Shown here piece by piece: positions 8,327 to 17,043 of a stretch of DNA of 64,000 nt. How positions within the stretch are numbered: position 1 is the stretch's first letter; each line of letters opens with the position of its first letter. Position numbers and translations under genes: made by a program. Below the pieces are notes generated by a model. The model was not told the DNA's origin. It saw nothing but the letters and a program-made list of their open reading frames with translations, and searched no databases. The stretch is from NCBI RefSeq assembly GCF_001704615.3, contig NZ_CP029397.2:2232001-2296000 (forward strand), given 5' to 3'. The stretch comes from Acinetobacter defluvii (GTDB taxonomy: Bacteria > Pseudomonadota > Gammaproteobacteria > Pseudomonadales > Moraxellaceae).

Positions 8327-9613
8327 ATGTCAAAACTTCATCATATCGTGATTGTCGGTGGTGGTGTGGGCGGCTTGGAACTGGTCACACAACTCGGCGA
8401 CACTTTAGGCAAAGCACAAAAAGCTAAAATCACATTGATTGATCCAAAGCTGACCCATATCTGGAAGCCGCTTTTACATGAAATCGCTGCGGGAACGATG
8501 AATCCCAATGATGAAGAAACGCATTATTATGCCCATGCGGCAAAACATCATTACCAATTTATTCAAGGTTGTTTTGAACATCTAGACCGAGAAAATAAAA
8601 AAATTACCTTAGTTAAACCTCAAACGACGAAATACGAAGCTGCAAGTGAAAAGCAAATTGTTGAATACGATACCTTAGTGCTTGCTGTAGGTTCTGTATC
8701 CAATGATTTTAATACACAAGGTGTTAAAGAATATTGTCATTACTTAGATAGTCCTAAACAAGCAGAAATTTTCCAACAAGATTTACTCCATCTCTACTTA
8801 GATGCACAAAATACCAATACTGAACGTAGCCTGAATATTGCGGTGATCGGTGCAGGTGCGACAGGGGTAGAACTTTCGGCTGAATTGGTTGAAGCTAAAC
8901 AAAATTTTTATAATTATGGTTTAAATAAAATCAATCCAAACCAAGTGAAAATTTCTTTGATTGAAGGTGCTGATCGGATCTTGCCTGCATTGTCTGAAAA
9001 AATTGCAGAACATGCGGATAAGCAATTACATCACATGAAAATCGATGTATTAACCTCAAAACGTGTAGAAAAAGTTGACGCTGAAAAAGTCTACTTTAAT
9101 GATGGCACAAGTATTCAAGCTGAGCTTAAAGTTTGGGCTGCGGGGATCAAAACCCCTCAAGTAATAGCGGACTTACCAGATTTTAAAAAAGATCGTATGG
9201 GACGTTTAGAAGTATATGCAACTCTACAGACCAAAACTGATCCAAATATTTTTGCTATAGGCGACTGCGCTAACTGCATCTTAGATGCACGAGAAGCAGC
9301 ACTCGGTCCACGCGCTCAAGTTGCAAGCCAACAAGCGACTTTTATGGTTGATGCGCTCAAAGCACGTGTCAATGGGAACAAACAACCAATGTTCCAATTC
9401 TCAGATAAAGGCTCTTTGGTTTCTTTAAGTAAAAATAAAGCCGTGGGTGAATTATTGGGACAAGTGAATGTACAAGGTTTTGTCGCAAAATCCATGTATG
9501 TATCGCTATATCGTTTACATCAAGCCACGATTTATGGTTATGCTCATGCAGGATTGCTCACCGCTAAAGATTTTGTTACACGGAAAATTGCACCGCGGAT
9601 AAAATTGCATTGA
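8327..9613 (+). CDS. ndh: Type II NADH dehydrogenase (NDH-2)
   Basis: A 428-residue single-subunit FAD enzyme that passes electrons from NADH to quinone without pumping protons, at the inner membrane face. It has two Rossmann motifs: GGGVGG at 11-16 for FAD and GAGATG at 175-180 for NADH. The second FAD contact is FAIGDCAN near 309-316. The C-terminal stretch with short amphipathic helices fits peripheral membrane attachment. Length and motif order agree with NDH-2 enzymes. It is monocistronic in appearance, with room for a promoter on both sides. Confidence 0.92.
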   Translation: MSKLHHIVIVGGGVGGLELVTQLGDTLGKAQKAKITLIDPKLTHIWKPLLHEIAAGTMNPNDEETHYYAHAAKHHYQFIQGCFEHLDRENKKITLVKPQTTKYEAASEKQIVEYDTLVLAVGSVSNDFNTQGVKEYCHYLDSPKQAEIFQQDLLHLYLDAQNTNTERSLNIAVIGAGATGVELSAELVEAKQNFYNYGLNKINPNQVKISLIEGADRILPALSEKIAEHADKQLHHMKIDVLTSKRVEKVDAEKVYFNDGTSIQAELKVWAAGIKTPQVIADLPDFKKDRMGRLEVYATLQTKTDPNIFAIGDCANCILDAREAALGPRAQVASQQATFMVDALKARVNGNKQPMFQFSDKGSLVSLSKNKAVGELLGQVNVQGFVAKSMYVSLYRLHQATIYGYAHAGLLTAKDFVTRKIAPRIKLH

Positions 9614-9756
9614 AATTTTATAATTTGCCCTTATTAATGAAAAAACCATCAAAAAAGTGGTAAAAATGCTTTTTTTTCGTAAATTTAGTCTACAAAAATG
9701 GCATTTCACTTTATGATGTACACTTATAATTATCTATTGTCGTATGGATCAATAAC

Positions 9757-10239
9757 ATGACTGCTATTGCAAATAACCAAGTGGTTTCTTTCCACTACAC
9801 GTTGACTAACGCTGAGGGGGAAACTCTCGATAAATCACAAGGTGAGCCACTCGCATATTTGCATGGCGCAGGCAACATCATTCCTGGTTTAGAAAAAGCG
9901 TTAGAAGGCAAAACTGTAGGTGATAAATTTACTGTAAACGTGCCTGCTGCTGAAGGTTATGGCGAATACAACCCTGACCTTGTTCAAGAAGTGCCAAAAC
10001 AAATGTTCCAAGGCGTTGAGAACATCGAAGCAGGTATGCAATTCCAAGCACAAACTGAAGATGGCGTGCAAATCGTGACTGTTAAAGCAGTGGAAGGCGA
10101 CAATGTTGTAGTAGATGCAAACTTTCCTCTTGCTGGTCAAGACCTTACTTTTGAAGTAGAAATCGTTGAAATTCGTGATGCTTCTGCTGAAGAATTAGAA
10201 CATGGTCATGTTCACGGTGTAGGTGGTCATCACCACTAA
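9757..10239 (+). CDS. slyD: SlyD-like FKBP-type peptidyl-prolyl isomerase
   Basis: A 160-residue cytoplasmic FKBP-fold prolyl isomerase and chaperone. The split FKBP part is clear (YTLTNAEGETLDKS, YLHGAGNIIPGLEKALEGK), with the insert-in-flap domain between about residues 70 and 125 (VPAAEGYGEYNPDLVQEVPK onwards). The C-terminus is His-rich (HGHVHGVGGHHH), a short form of the metal-binding tail of SlyD, linked to nickel handling in other species. A -10-like TATAAT at 9725-9730 precedes it, but no good -35 was seen. Followed by a strong terminator. Confidence 0.92.
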   Translation: MTAIANNQVVSFHYTLTNAEGETLDKSQGEPLAYLHGAGNIIPGLEKALEGKTVGDKFTVNVPAAEGYGEYNPDLVQEVPKQMFQGVENIEAGMQFQAQTEDGVQIVTVKAVEGDNVVVDANFPLAGQDLTFEVEIVEIRDASAEELEHGHVHGVGGHHH

Positions 10240-10256
10240 GATCATTCCGATCTGAC

Positions 10257-10288
10257 AAAAAGGCAAAGTTTAATACTTTGCCTTTTTT
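10257..10288 (+). terminator. Intrinsic terminator after slyD
   Basis: AAAAAGGCAAAGT pairs with ACTTTGCCTTTTT around a TTAAT loop, followed by a T run. It lies 18 bp after the slyD stop. Confidence 0.9.
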
Positions 10289-10416
10289 ATGCGCTTTAAT
10301 TTCTATTCTCATTATTTTTTATTTCATTATACCAATCTGTTAAATTAACATTATATAAATTAAACTCTTTTACTTTTCTGCACCAATTGCTTTAAACGTG
10401 GTGATACGATCATGAG

Positions 10417-10471
10417 GCGACATGGATGTCGCTGTTGGACAAGGGTGATATGGATATCCCCTTTGTCCAAC
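10417..10471. repeat. Two adjacent hairpins, extragenic palindromic element
   Basis: GCGACAT-GG-ATGTCGC (10417-10432) is a perfect hairpin. It is followed immediately by a longer one, 10434-10471, in which GTTGGACAA pairs with TTGTCCAAC and the stem continues to a GG loop with two mismatches. No reading frame covers it. Hairpins of this shape look like dispersed Acinetobacter extragenic elements, but I could not count copies. Confidence 0.7.
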
Positions 10472-10480
10472 AAAGAATTT

Positions 10481-10730
10481 TTGTCACTTTTGATCCTTCA
10501 AAAGTGAGATGTCGACTACACAAAGTAATTTAAACTTTTCAATCTACGACGAGTCTGTGCAAACCTTTAATTTATATTATCTAACTTTAATCGAATGGTA
10601 TTACTTTGTCACTTTTGATCCTTCAAAAGTGAGACATCGACTACACAAAGTAATTTAAACTTTTCAATCTATGACGAGTCTGTGCAAACCTTTAATTTAT
10701 ATTATCTAACTTTGATCGAATGGTATTACT
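10481..10730. repeat. 125-bp tandem duplication, non-coding, each copy with a perfect hairpin
   Basis: Copy 1 is 10481-10605 and copy 2 10606-10730; identity continues to about 10734. The copies differ at only four bases (two at ATGTCG/ACATCG, one at CTACGA/CTATGA, one at TTTAATCG/TTTGATCG). Each contains TCACTTTTGA-TCCT-TCAAAAGTGA, a 10-bp perfect stem at 10484-10507 and 10609-10632. No coding frame spans the unit. It sits in the 530-bp gap between slyD and the photolyase gene. Confidence 0.92.
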
Positions 10731-10819
10731 TTGTTAATTTTAGATTTTTACCCTAAAATCAATATCATTCTATTTTAGATTCATCCATTTCTTAATCTCC
10801 AAGCCCAATATTAAAGATC

Positions 10820-12232
10820 ATGAAACGACAACTGATTTGGTTTCGCCAAGATTTACGCATTCAAGACCATGCCGCACTTTGGCATGCAACACAATTAGGC
10901 AATACCATTGCATTTGTTGCCCTTTCACCTGAACAATGGCGTAAACACCACGATGCACCAATAAAAATTGATTTCTATTTAAGACAACTTACTGAACTTA
11001 AACACCAACTTAAATCAATCAATATCCCATTAATTATTGATATTGTTCCAGTGTGGAAAGACCTTCCAAAGCATATTTTAAAACATTGCCATACATTTAA
11101 TATTGAAAATGTACATGCCAATATCGAATGTGGTGTAAATGAACTTAATCGTGATTTTCAAGTACAAAAACTGTTAAATCAGCAGAGTCGTGATTTAGTT
11201 TTATATCATGATCGCAGCATTTTCCCTGTAGGTTCAATCCGAAATAAATCTAATCAACCCTACCAAGTCTTTAGCGCATTTAAAAAATATTGCTATGAAC
11301 AGCTCAGTATTTCGATTCCAAAGTCCTATCCAACACCTGAGCCACAGGCATTTTTAGACATTGAAATTGAAGATAAAATTCCAAGTTTGCAACAACTCGA
11401 CTTTAACGAGCCTCAATTAAGTCAGCAATGGCAAGTGAGTGAAAGTCATGCACACTCCCTATTAGAACATTTTATAGAAAATCAAGTCACCACTTATCAA
11501 ACGACTCGGGACTTTCCCCATCTTGATGCAACTAGTCAGCTTTCACCCTATTTAAATTTGGGAATTTTATCCATTCGCCACTGTTTAAATGCCCTCTTTC
11601 GCACACAGCAAGGTCACTTTCATATTGATAATCTTGGGCAACAAATATGGTTAGATGAACTACTTTGGCGCGAGTTTTATCAACAGATTTTATTTGATTT
11701 TCCGCAAGTTTCAAAAAATTTACCCTTTAAAATCAATATGCAAAAAATTCAGTGGCGAGATGCTCCTGAAGACCTTAAAGCATGGCAATATGGAAAAACA
11801 GGAATTCCGATTGTTGATGCTGGGATTCGTCAAATGTTACAAACAGGTTGGATGCATAATCGTGTGCGTATGATCGTTGCGATGTTTCTATGCAAAAACT
11901 TATTGATCGATTGGCGTTTGGGTGAACAATGGTTTATGCAGCATTTGATTGATGGTGACTTGGCTGCAAATAATGGTGGCTGGCAGTGGTGTGCCTCTAC
12001 AGGAACAGATGCTGTGCCTTATTTTCGTATTTTTAATCCAATCAGCCAATCCAAAAAGTTTGATGAAAATGGTGATTATTTAAGAAAGTGGCTACCTGAA
12101 ATTGCTCATCTGGATGCAAAAAACATCCATGAACCTTATGCTAAAAATCCTGATTTACAACTCGATTATCCTCACCCTATTGTTGATTTGAAAATGAGTC
12201 GTGTGAGAGCCATTGAGGCTTTTAAGCAATAA
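10820..12232 (+). CDS. phrB: Cyclobutane pyrimidine dimer photolyase
   Basis: Repairs UV-induced pyrimidine dimers with light energy, using FADH and an antenna cofactor. The N-terminal alpha/beta antenna domain (LIWFRQDLRIQDHAAL) occupies about residues 1-130. The C-terminal helical FAD domain is recognisable from TRDFPHLDATSQLSPYLNLG, TGIPIVDAGIRQMLQTGW, MHNRVRMI and WQWCASTGTDAVPYFRIFNP. Its 470-residue length fits class I CPD photolyases. The start ATG has only a weak upstream site. The gene is likely a single unit, since its own stop codon lies in the loop of its terminator. Confidence 0.92.
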   Translation: MKRQLIWFRQDLRIQDHAALWHATQLGNTIAFVALSPEQWRKHHDAPIKIDFYLRQLTELKHQLKSINIPLIIDIVPVWKDLPKHILKHCHTFNIENVHANIECGVNELNRDFQVQKLLNQQSRDLVLYHDRSIFPVGSIRNKSNQPYQVFSAFKKYCYEQLSISIPKSYPTPEPQAFLDIEIEDKIPSLQQLDFNEPQLSQQWQVSESHAHSLLEHFIENQVTTYQTTRDFPHLDATSQLSPYLNLGILSIRHCLNALFRTQQGHFHIDNLGQQIWLDELLWREFYQQILFDFPQVSKNLPFKINMQKIQWRDAPEDLKAWQYGKTGIPIVDAGIRQMLQTGWMHNRVRMIVAMFLCKNLLIDWRLGEQWFMQHLIDGDLAANNGGWQWCASTGTDAVPYFRIFNPISQSKKFDENGDYLRKWLPEIAHLDAKNIHEPYAKNPDLQLDYPHPIVDLKMSRVRAIEAFKQ

Positions 12233-12250
12233 TCAACTTAAAAGCCTTTT
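12216..12250 (+). terminator. Terminator hairpin overlapping the phrB stop codon
   Basis: AGGCTTTTAAG (12216-12226) pairs perfectly over 11 bp with CTTAAAAGCCT (12237-12247), and the TAA stop is in the loop. The T run is short (TTT), so strength is uncertain. Confidence 0.65.
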
Positions 12251-12261
12251 CATCAAAATAC

Positions 12262-12720
12262 TTAAACTGCATGTTTAAAGTGATTTAAAGAAAAGTGAAT
12301 AGGCTGGTTCGGACGATCAATCGACTCAAAGAAACAGTAATATTTAAATACGCGATCTAAAGCAACATGGATGACTTTCTGCTCAGACACAGACCAAACT
12401 TTGGCATGGTTTGCACCTGAAAATGTACTGCCTACCAATTGAAATAAATATAAATCATGCTCACGTTGAATCGTTGCTTGATTATTTTTTGAAGTTGTAT
12501 CGGTTAATGGTTTGCATTGCGCATTGATTAACCATTTTTCGCTAAACCACAGCTGTAGCAAATCACCAAGATATAATTGCTTCTCAGCAAACGGCCACAC
12601 TTCAAAATAAGCTTGCTCAATTTTAGTGTAATACTGTTCAGGGTTCTGAAGAATCGAAAGATAATTTTCTTGGTAAAAAGATAAATTTGAAAAAATATCG
12701 GAAATGCTGAGCGTATTCAT
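12262..12720 (-). CDS. Conserved hypothetical protein, unknown function
   Basis: A 152-residue soluble protein with no signal peptide or membrane segment. The start at 12720 is supported by AGGAGA 6 bases upstream; the frame stays open for 26 further codons upstream, but without a comparable site. The protein is rich in aromatic residues (YYTKIEQAYFEVWPF, FKYYCFFESIDR). I do not recognise a family. It ends convergently with phrB, 30 bp from the photolyase stop. Confidence 0.7.
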   Translation of the reverse strand: MNTLSISDIFSNLSFYQENYLSILQNPEQYYTKIEQAYFEVWPFAEKQLYLGDLLQLWFSEKWLINAQCKPLTDTTSKNNQATIQREHDLYLFQLVGSTFSGANHAKVWSVSEQKVIHVALDRVFKYYCFFESIDRPNQPIHFSLNHFKHAV

Positions 12721-12927
12721 TCGCTGTCTCCTATTTAGCCATTTTAGTGCTGGCAAGTTGGTTAAATCCACACGGTTTAAGCAGTTGCTTAAACTCACTT
12801 TCTAAATTTAATCTAGCAAGTCATTTGTGGGATTGCAACCATTTCATATATTTTTTTTGAATTAAGATATTTTTGTTCAAATAAAAAGCATACAACTCAA
12901 AAATGAAGAAAACATGACATGAAAGGC

Positions 12928-12955
12928 TTGACCAGCCCAGATATATCCTTATAAT
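12928..12955 (+). promoter_or_regulatory. Sigma-70-type promoter of tRNA-Asn
   Basis: TTGACC (12928-12933), a 16-bp spacer and a consensus TATAAT (12950-12955), with 11 bp from the -10 box to the mature tRNA 5' end, which fits a stable RNA promoter. Confidence 0.8.
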
Positions 12956-12966
12956 CGCACTCAGAT

Positions 12967-13042
12967 TCTCCAATAGCTCAGTCGGTAGAGCGACGGACTG
13001 TTAATCCGCAGGTCCCTGGTTCGAGCCCAGGTTGGAGAGCCA
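12967..13042 (+). tRNA. tRNA-Asn (anticodon GTT)
   Basis: A 76-nt cloverleaf. The acceptor stem TCTCCAA (12967-12973) pairs with TTGGAGA (13032-13038), followed by discriminator G and encoded CCA (13040-13042). The D loop has AGCTCAGTCGGTAGAG, the T arm GGTTCGAGCCC, and the anticodon loop CTGTTAA places GTT at 13000-13002. It is the last non-array gene left of the CRISPR. Confidence 0.97.
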
Positions 13043-13047
13043 AATTC

Positions 13048-13082
13048 TAAAAAGCCCACTCATTATGCAGTGGGCTTTTTTT
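13048..13082 (+). terminator. Terminator of the tRNA-Asn transcript
   Basis: AAGCCCACT (13052-13060) pairs with AGTGGGCTT (13069-13077) followed by seven T. It separates the tRNA unit from the CRISPR array. Confidence 0.9.
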
Positions 13083-13154
13083 ATGCCTTGATATTGAATA
13101 ATAAAAAGCGGATTTAACTTGTATAGTAATTCAATAATAATTGTACTATCTACT

Positions 13155-15403
13155 ATTTTAAGCTGCCTACATGGCAGTGAACCTCGCCATTTGGTAAAGC
13201 ACATGGTTTTGAAATTTCTAAGCTGCCTACATGGCAGTGAACTCAATATTCCATGTTGGTTGCACAAACTTTCGTTTCTAAGCTGCCTACATGGCAGTGA
13301 ACGTGAAAGCACTGTCTTGGTACTAGGTAATGATTTTCTAAGCTGCCTACATGGCAGTGAACCGAAGCCGTTCTTATTGAGAACGGTTTTTTTTTCTAAG
13401 CTGCCTACATGGCAGTGAACTAAATGGTTTTAAGCGCTATGGTGTTTCTACTTTTCTAAGCTGCCTACATGGCAGTGAACGATACAACCTGATACCAGCA
13501 CAGAAAATTTGTTTTCTAAGCTGCCTACATGGCAGTGAACGCTCAAGCCAAGGCTGATGCTGAGCGTAAAGCTTTCTAAGCTGCCTACATGGCAGTGAAC
13601 TTCTTGCTAAAGATTTCAGCATTCTTCTTAAATTTCTAAGCTGCCTACATGGCAGTGAACACTTAAAATAAATGTCATGGTTTTGATATTGTTTTCTAAG
13701 CTGCCTACATGGCAGTGAACAAATACTTGCAAGAGAAATAGAAAAATTTAAATTTCTAAGCTGCCTACATGGCAGTGAACACTTGCACCGAAGCTCAAGC
13801 CAAATCCTACATTTTCTAAGCTGCCTACATGGCAGTGAACGTAAAAAGAAAATCAGAACTCGCTTTAAATCTTTTCTAAGCTGCCTACATGGCAGTGAAC
13901 CTGACGAGTAAGATATACCCGTTATTTTTACATTTCTAAGCTGCCTACATGGCAGTGAACTCACAAGATATTTGTAGAAGATGGATAGAAAATTTCTAAG
14001 CTGCCTACATGGCAGTGAACCTGTAGCTTTTGTATTCCTGCCTTTTATCAATTTTCTAAGCTGCCTACATGGCAGTGAACCAATCAAAGTTGCAGAGTCT
14101 TGAGGTTTATCATTTCTAAGCTGCCTACATGGCAGTGAACGCAAATACACGTGAAGCAGTACGGGCTTTATCTTTCTAAGCTGCCTACATGGCAGTGAAC
14201 ATTGATTTACGACTTCAAGAGTTGCCACAAGATTTCTAAGCTGCCTACATGGCAGTGAACCATACGTTGCCGTATTACGTTTAAATGAATCATTTCTAAG
14301 CTGCCTATATGGCAGTGAACATCTTTATTATAGACCTGCTGGCGATCCGAAATTTCTAAGCTGCCTACATGGCAGTGAACCCCCTTTTGAGCAGTTAGAA
14401 TCATCTTTTGCATTTCTAAGCTGCCTACATGGCAGTGAACTCAGACTGCACAACATCAATACGCTGACCAATTTTCTAAGCTGCCTACATGGCAGTGAAC
14501 CGGTTATTGTAGTTGCTGAAAATTCTTGTACTTTTCTAAGCTGCCTACATGGCAGTGAACGTTGGTATGTGGAAATGCCAAAAGATGCCAATTTTCTAAG
14601 CTGCCTACATGGCAGTGAACGTACGTGCCGCAGATCGGACAAGCGTACGTCAGTTTCTAAGCTGCCTACATGGCAGTGAACTCATTCGCTCTTGATAAGT
14701 CGCTTGCAGCTTATTTCTAAGCTGCCTACATGGCAGTGAACCACCAGTCGTCATAATCTCAATATCTGAGTCGTTTCTAAGCTGCCTACATGGCAGTGAA
14801 CCACCAGTCGTCATAATCTCAATATCTGAGTCGTTTCTAAGCTGCCTACATGGCAGTGAACTAAAACAATCTGACTGTAAAAAATGGATTAATTTTCTAA
14901 GCTGCCTACATGGCAGTGAACTTTTCTTATCTTCTTCCGTCGGAGAATAATCTTTTCTAAGCTGCCTACATGGCAGTGAACATCGCTTCATATCCTTGTT
15001 TTTTATTCTTAGCTTTCTAAGCTGCCTACATGGCAGTGAACCTGTTGCAACTTCAAATGCTAATGCTGCGGATTTTCTAAGCTGCCTACATGGCAGTGAA
15101 CGCTATACTTTTCCCTGCGGTAGCCGTTCTATTTTTCTAAGCTGCCTACATGGCAGTGAACTGGATTTATGGGATTTGTATGACTTTTCTTTATTTCTAA
15201 GCTGCCTACATGGCAGTGAACTAAGAATGTTCAAGACGTTGTTTCAGGCTCTTTTTCTAAGCTGCCTACATGGCAGTGAACGAATCAGGTCAAAACTTGG
15301 ATAAATATCAAAGTTTTCTAAGCTGCCTACATGGCAGTGAACAAGAAACAGTATGAAAGTACGACTGGTAATAGTTTTCTAAGCTGCCTACATGGCAGTG
15401 AAC
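13155..15403 (-). CRISPR. Type I-F CRISPR array, 38 repeats and 37 spacers, no cas genes in the window
   Basis: A 28-bp repeat, on the plus strand TTTCTAAGCTGCC...GGCAGTGAAC and in transcript orientation starting GTTCACTGCC and ending AGCTTAGAAA, recurs every 60-61 bp. The CTGCC/GGCAG dyad and AGAAA end are type I-F. Spacers are mostly 32 bp; the last intervals on the right and the one at 14621-14653 are 33, and 13363-13392 is 30. The leftmost repeat (13155-13182) has two changes in its TTTCTA end, marking the old trailer end. The repeat at 14293-14320 has one C-to-T change in the loop. Spacers 14742-14773 and 14802-14833 are identical. Transcription therefore runs leftwards from the leader at the right. 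Apparent reading frames through it encode a repeated SLPCRQLR peptide and are artefacts. Confidence 0.98.
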
Positions 15404-15555
15404 AGTAAAATTCTAACCATAAACAAAATAAAAACATAGAGTTAATTTAAAAAAATCAAAATTACCCAAGTTTTTCATTCAAGTTATAAGTCATTGATTT
15501 ATATAAATTGTTAAAGAGCAAGAAAATATTGGGGTAAAAACCTGCATTTGTCAAA
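15404..15555 (-). promoter_or_regulatory. CRISPR leader
   Basis: About 150 bp of AT-rich non-coding DNA directly next to the least degenerate, presumably newest, repeat. On the minus strand it contains TTTTTACCCCAATATTTTC and CTCTTTAACAA before the first GTTCACTGCC. A TTGACA (minus strand, about 15547-15552) may be a -35 box, but no matching -10 box was fixed. Position, base composition and array polarity support leader function. Confidence 0.75.
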
Positions 15556-15560
15556 ATAAA

Positions 15561-15592
15561 AAAGGAAGTATAAACACTTCCTTTCTTTAAAA
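15561..15592 (-). terminator. Terminator of the rnc-era-recO-pdxJ-miaE operon
   Basis: AAAGGAAGT (15561-15569) pairs with ACTTCCTTT (15576-15584). On the minus strand it is followed by TTTATTTT, just after the miaE stop and before the CRISPR leader, so operon transcription should not enter the array. Confidence 0.8.
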
Positions 15593-15603
15593 ATCGACTA
15601 ACT

Positions 15604-16260
15604 TTAAGCTAAAGCTTTTTCAGGCACACCACTATGAAAACGGAACGTATCATCCGTTGCCAAAATCAGATTCTTTTCAACCTCACGAATATCCGCAATC
15701 CGTTGCTGAATATCCTCTTCAGGGTCTTTGAGCTTAGCCGTCTTCGCCACATCCAATGCCAAAGCCAAATAATTTTCATAATGGCGAGACTCTGATTTGA
15801 GCAAATAACGATAATAACGTCCAAGCTCCTCATCTACCAAAGGTGCTAAAGCATAAAAACGCTCACAAGAACGTGCTTCTACAAATGCCCCAATCACTAA
15901 AACATCGATCAACGCTTCAGGTTCATAGGTACGGATTTCCTTACGCAAACCACCTGCATAACGCCCTGCACTTAAACCTTTCCACTCTTGACCACGTTTC
16001 GTCATAAACTCTAAAACTTGCTCATAATGCAACATTTCTTCACGAACAAGCTGAGCAAGTTTGACTTGTAAATCAGTAAAAAAACTATAGCGGAACATCA
16101 AATTCATCGCGGTTCCTGCCGCTTTTTTCTCACAGTTGGCATGATCTTGCATTAAAATATCGAGATTATTTAATGCTTCATCTAACCATGCTTTGGGTGT
16201 TTCACAGCCTAAAAAACCAATGACCGGTTGCATCAGTTCATCATAATTAATATTTGACAT
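15604..16260 (-). CDS. miaE: tRNA-(ms2io6A)-hydroxylase
   Basis: A 218-residue di-iron, ferritin-like monooxygenase that hydroxylates the isopentenyl group of ms2i6A37 in tRNAs reading UNN codons. The helical protein has regularly spaced carboxylate and histidine ligands (ALNNLDILMQDHANCEKKAA, VREEMLHYEQV, FVEARSCERFYAL, SESRHYENYLAL), the typical E...ExxH pattern. Length and N-terminus (FLGCETPKAWLDEA) fit MiaE. It is the last gene of the leftward rnc operon, 27 bp after pdxJ. Confidence 0.92.
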   Translation of the reverse strand: MSNINYDELMQPVIGFLGCETPKAWLDEALNNLDILMQDHANCEKKAAGTAMNLMFRYSFFTDLQVKLAQLVREEMLHYEQVLEFMTKRGQEWKGLSAGRYAGGLRKEIRTYEPEALIDVLVIGAFVEARSCERFYALAPLVDEELGRYYRYLLKSESRHYENYLALALDVAKTAKLKDPEEDIQQRIADIREVEKNLILATDDTFRFHSGVPEKALA

Positions 16261-16287
16261 GATTACTTTTCAATACATTCTATAAAA

Positions 16288-17013
16288 TTAACGTGCTGCT
16301 TGGATTGCTGCTTTCATGTCTTTCACCGCTTGTTGCAAACCCACAAATACACTTTCAGCAATGATTGAATGCCCAATATTTAACTCATGAATTTGTGGAA
16401 TTGCAGCAATCTCAGCGACATTGTTAAGATTCAAACCATGCCCTGCATTTACCACTAAACCTTTCGCAGCAGCATACTCAGCACCTTTGATGATACGTTC
16501 TAGCTCTTGATGATGTGTATCTTCTGAATGTGCATCTGCATAAGCACCTGTATGTAATTCAATGGTTTGTGCACCACATGCCACAGCCGCATCGATTTGT
16601 GCAAAATCCGCATCAATAAATAATGACACATCACAACCAATCGCAACCAACGCCTGCGTTGCAGCTTTAACATCTTCAAAATGCCCAACTACATCCAAAC
16701 CACCTTCAGTCGTTACTTCTTGGCGTTTTTCAGGGACAAAACAAACATGATGCGGCTTAACTTCAAGTGCAATCGCCACCATTTCATCAGTGACAGCCAT
16801 TTCCAGATTCATACGAGTTTTAATCGCAGTACGCATACGATATACATCATCATCCTGGATATGGCGACGATCTTCACGCAAATGAAGCGTGATCCCCTCT
16901 GCACCCGCTTGCTCACACACTAACGCTGCCTGAACAGGATCAGGGTATTGTGTTCCACGTGCTTGTCGAAGCGTCGCAACATGGTCAATGTTTACACCAA
17001 GCAATGCAGCCAT
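16288..17013 (-). CDS. pdxJ: Pyridoxine 5'-phosphate synthase
   Basis: Condenses 1-deoxyxylulose 5-phosphate with 3-amino-2-oxopropyl phosphate in the last ring-forming step of vitamin B6 synthesis. The 241-residue TIM barrel has the family hallmarks [32 protein letters not shown], a glutamate-rich IELHTGAYA and the C-terminal phosphate site NAGHGLN and LNIGHSII. It sits 30 bp after recO, the usual recO-pdxJ pairing of gammaproteobacteria. Confidence 0.96.
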   Translation of the reverse strand: MAALLGVNIDHVATLRQARGTQYPDPVQAALVCEQAGAEGITLHLREDRRHIQDDDVYRMRTAIKTRMNLEMAVTDEMVAIALEVKPHHVCFVPEKRQEVTTEGGLDVVGHFEDVKAATQALVAIGCDVSLFIDADFAQIDAAVACGAQTIELHTGAYADAHSEDTHHQELERIIKGAEYAAAKGLVVNAGHGLNLNNVAEIAAIPQIHELNIGHSIIAESVFVGLQQAVKDMKAAIQAAR

Positions 17014-17043
17014 ACTATTTTCCTAAATACTTAAAAATAAAAA

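Noticed and set aside
13363..13400. Terminator-like spacer as a stop for crRNA transcription
   Set aside because: The array is transcribed on the minus strand, where the hairpin is preceded, not followed, by the homopolymer run.
13437..14228. Long minus-strand reading frame with repeated SLPCRQLR peptide, and similar frames elsewhere in 13001-15304
   Set aside because: These frames are translations of the CRISPR repeat; the period is 60 bp and no ribosome sites exist.
13032..15560. A second copy of the tRNA-Asn 3' end that would mark an integrated island (att site)
   Set aside because: No repeat of GGTTCGAGCCC or TTGGAGAGCCA was found near the right end of the array.
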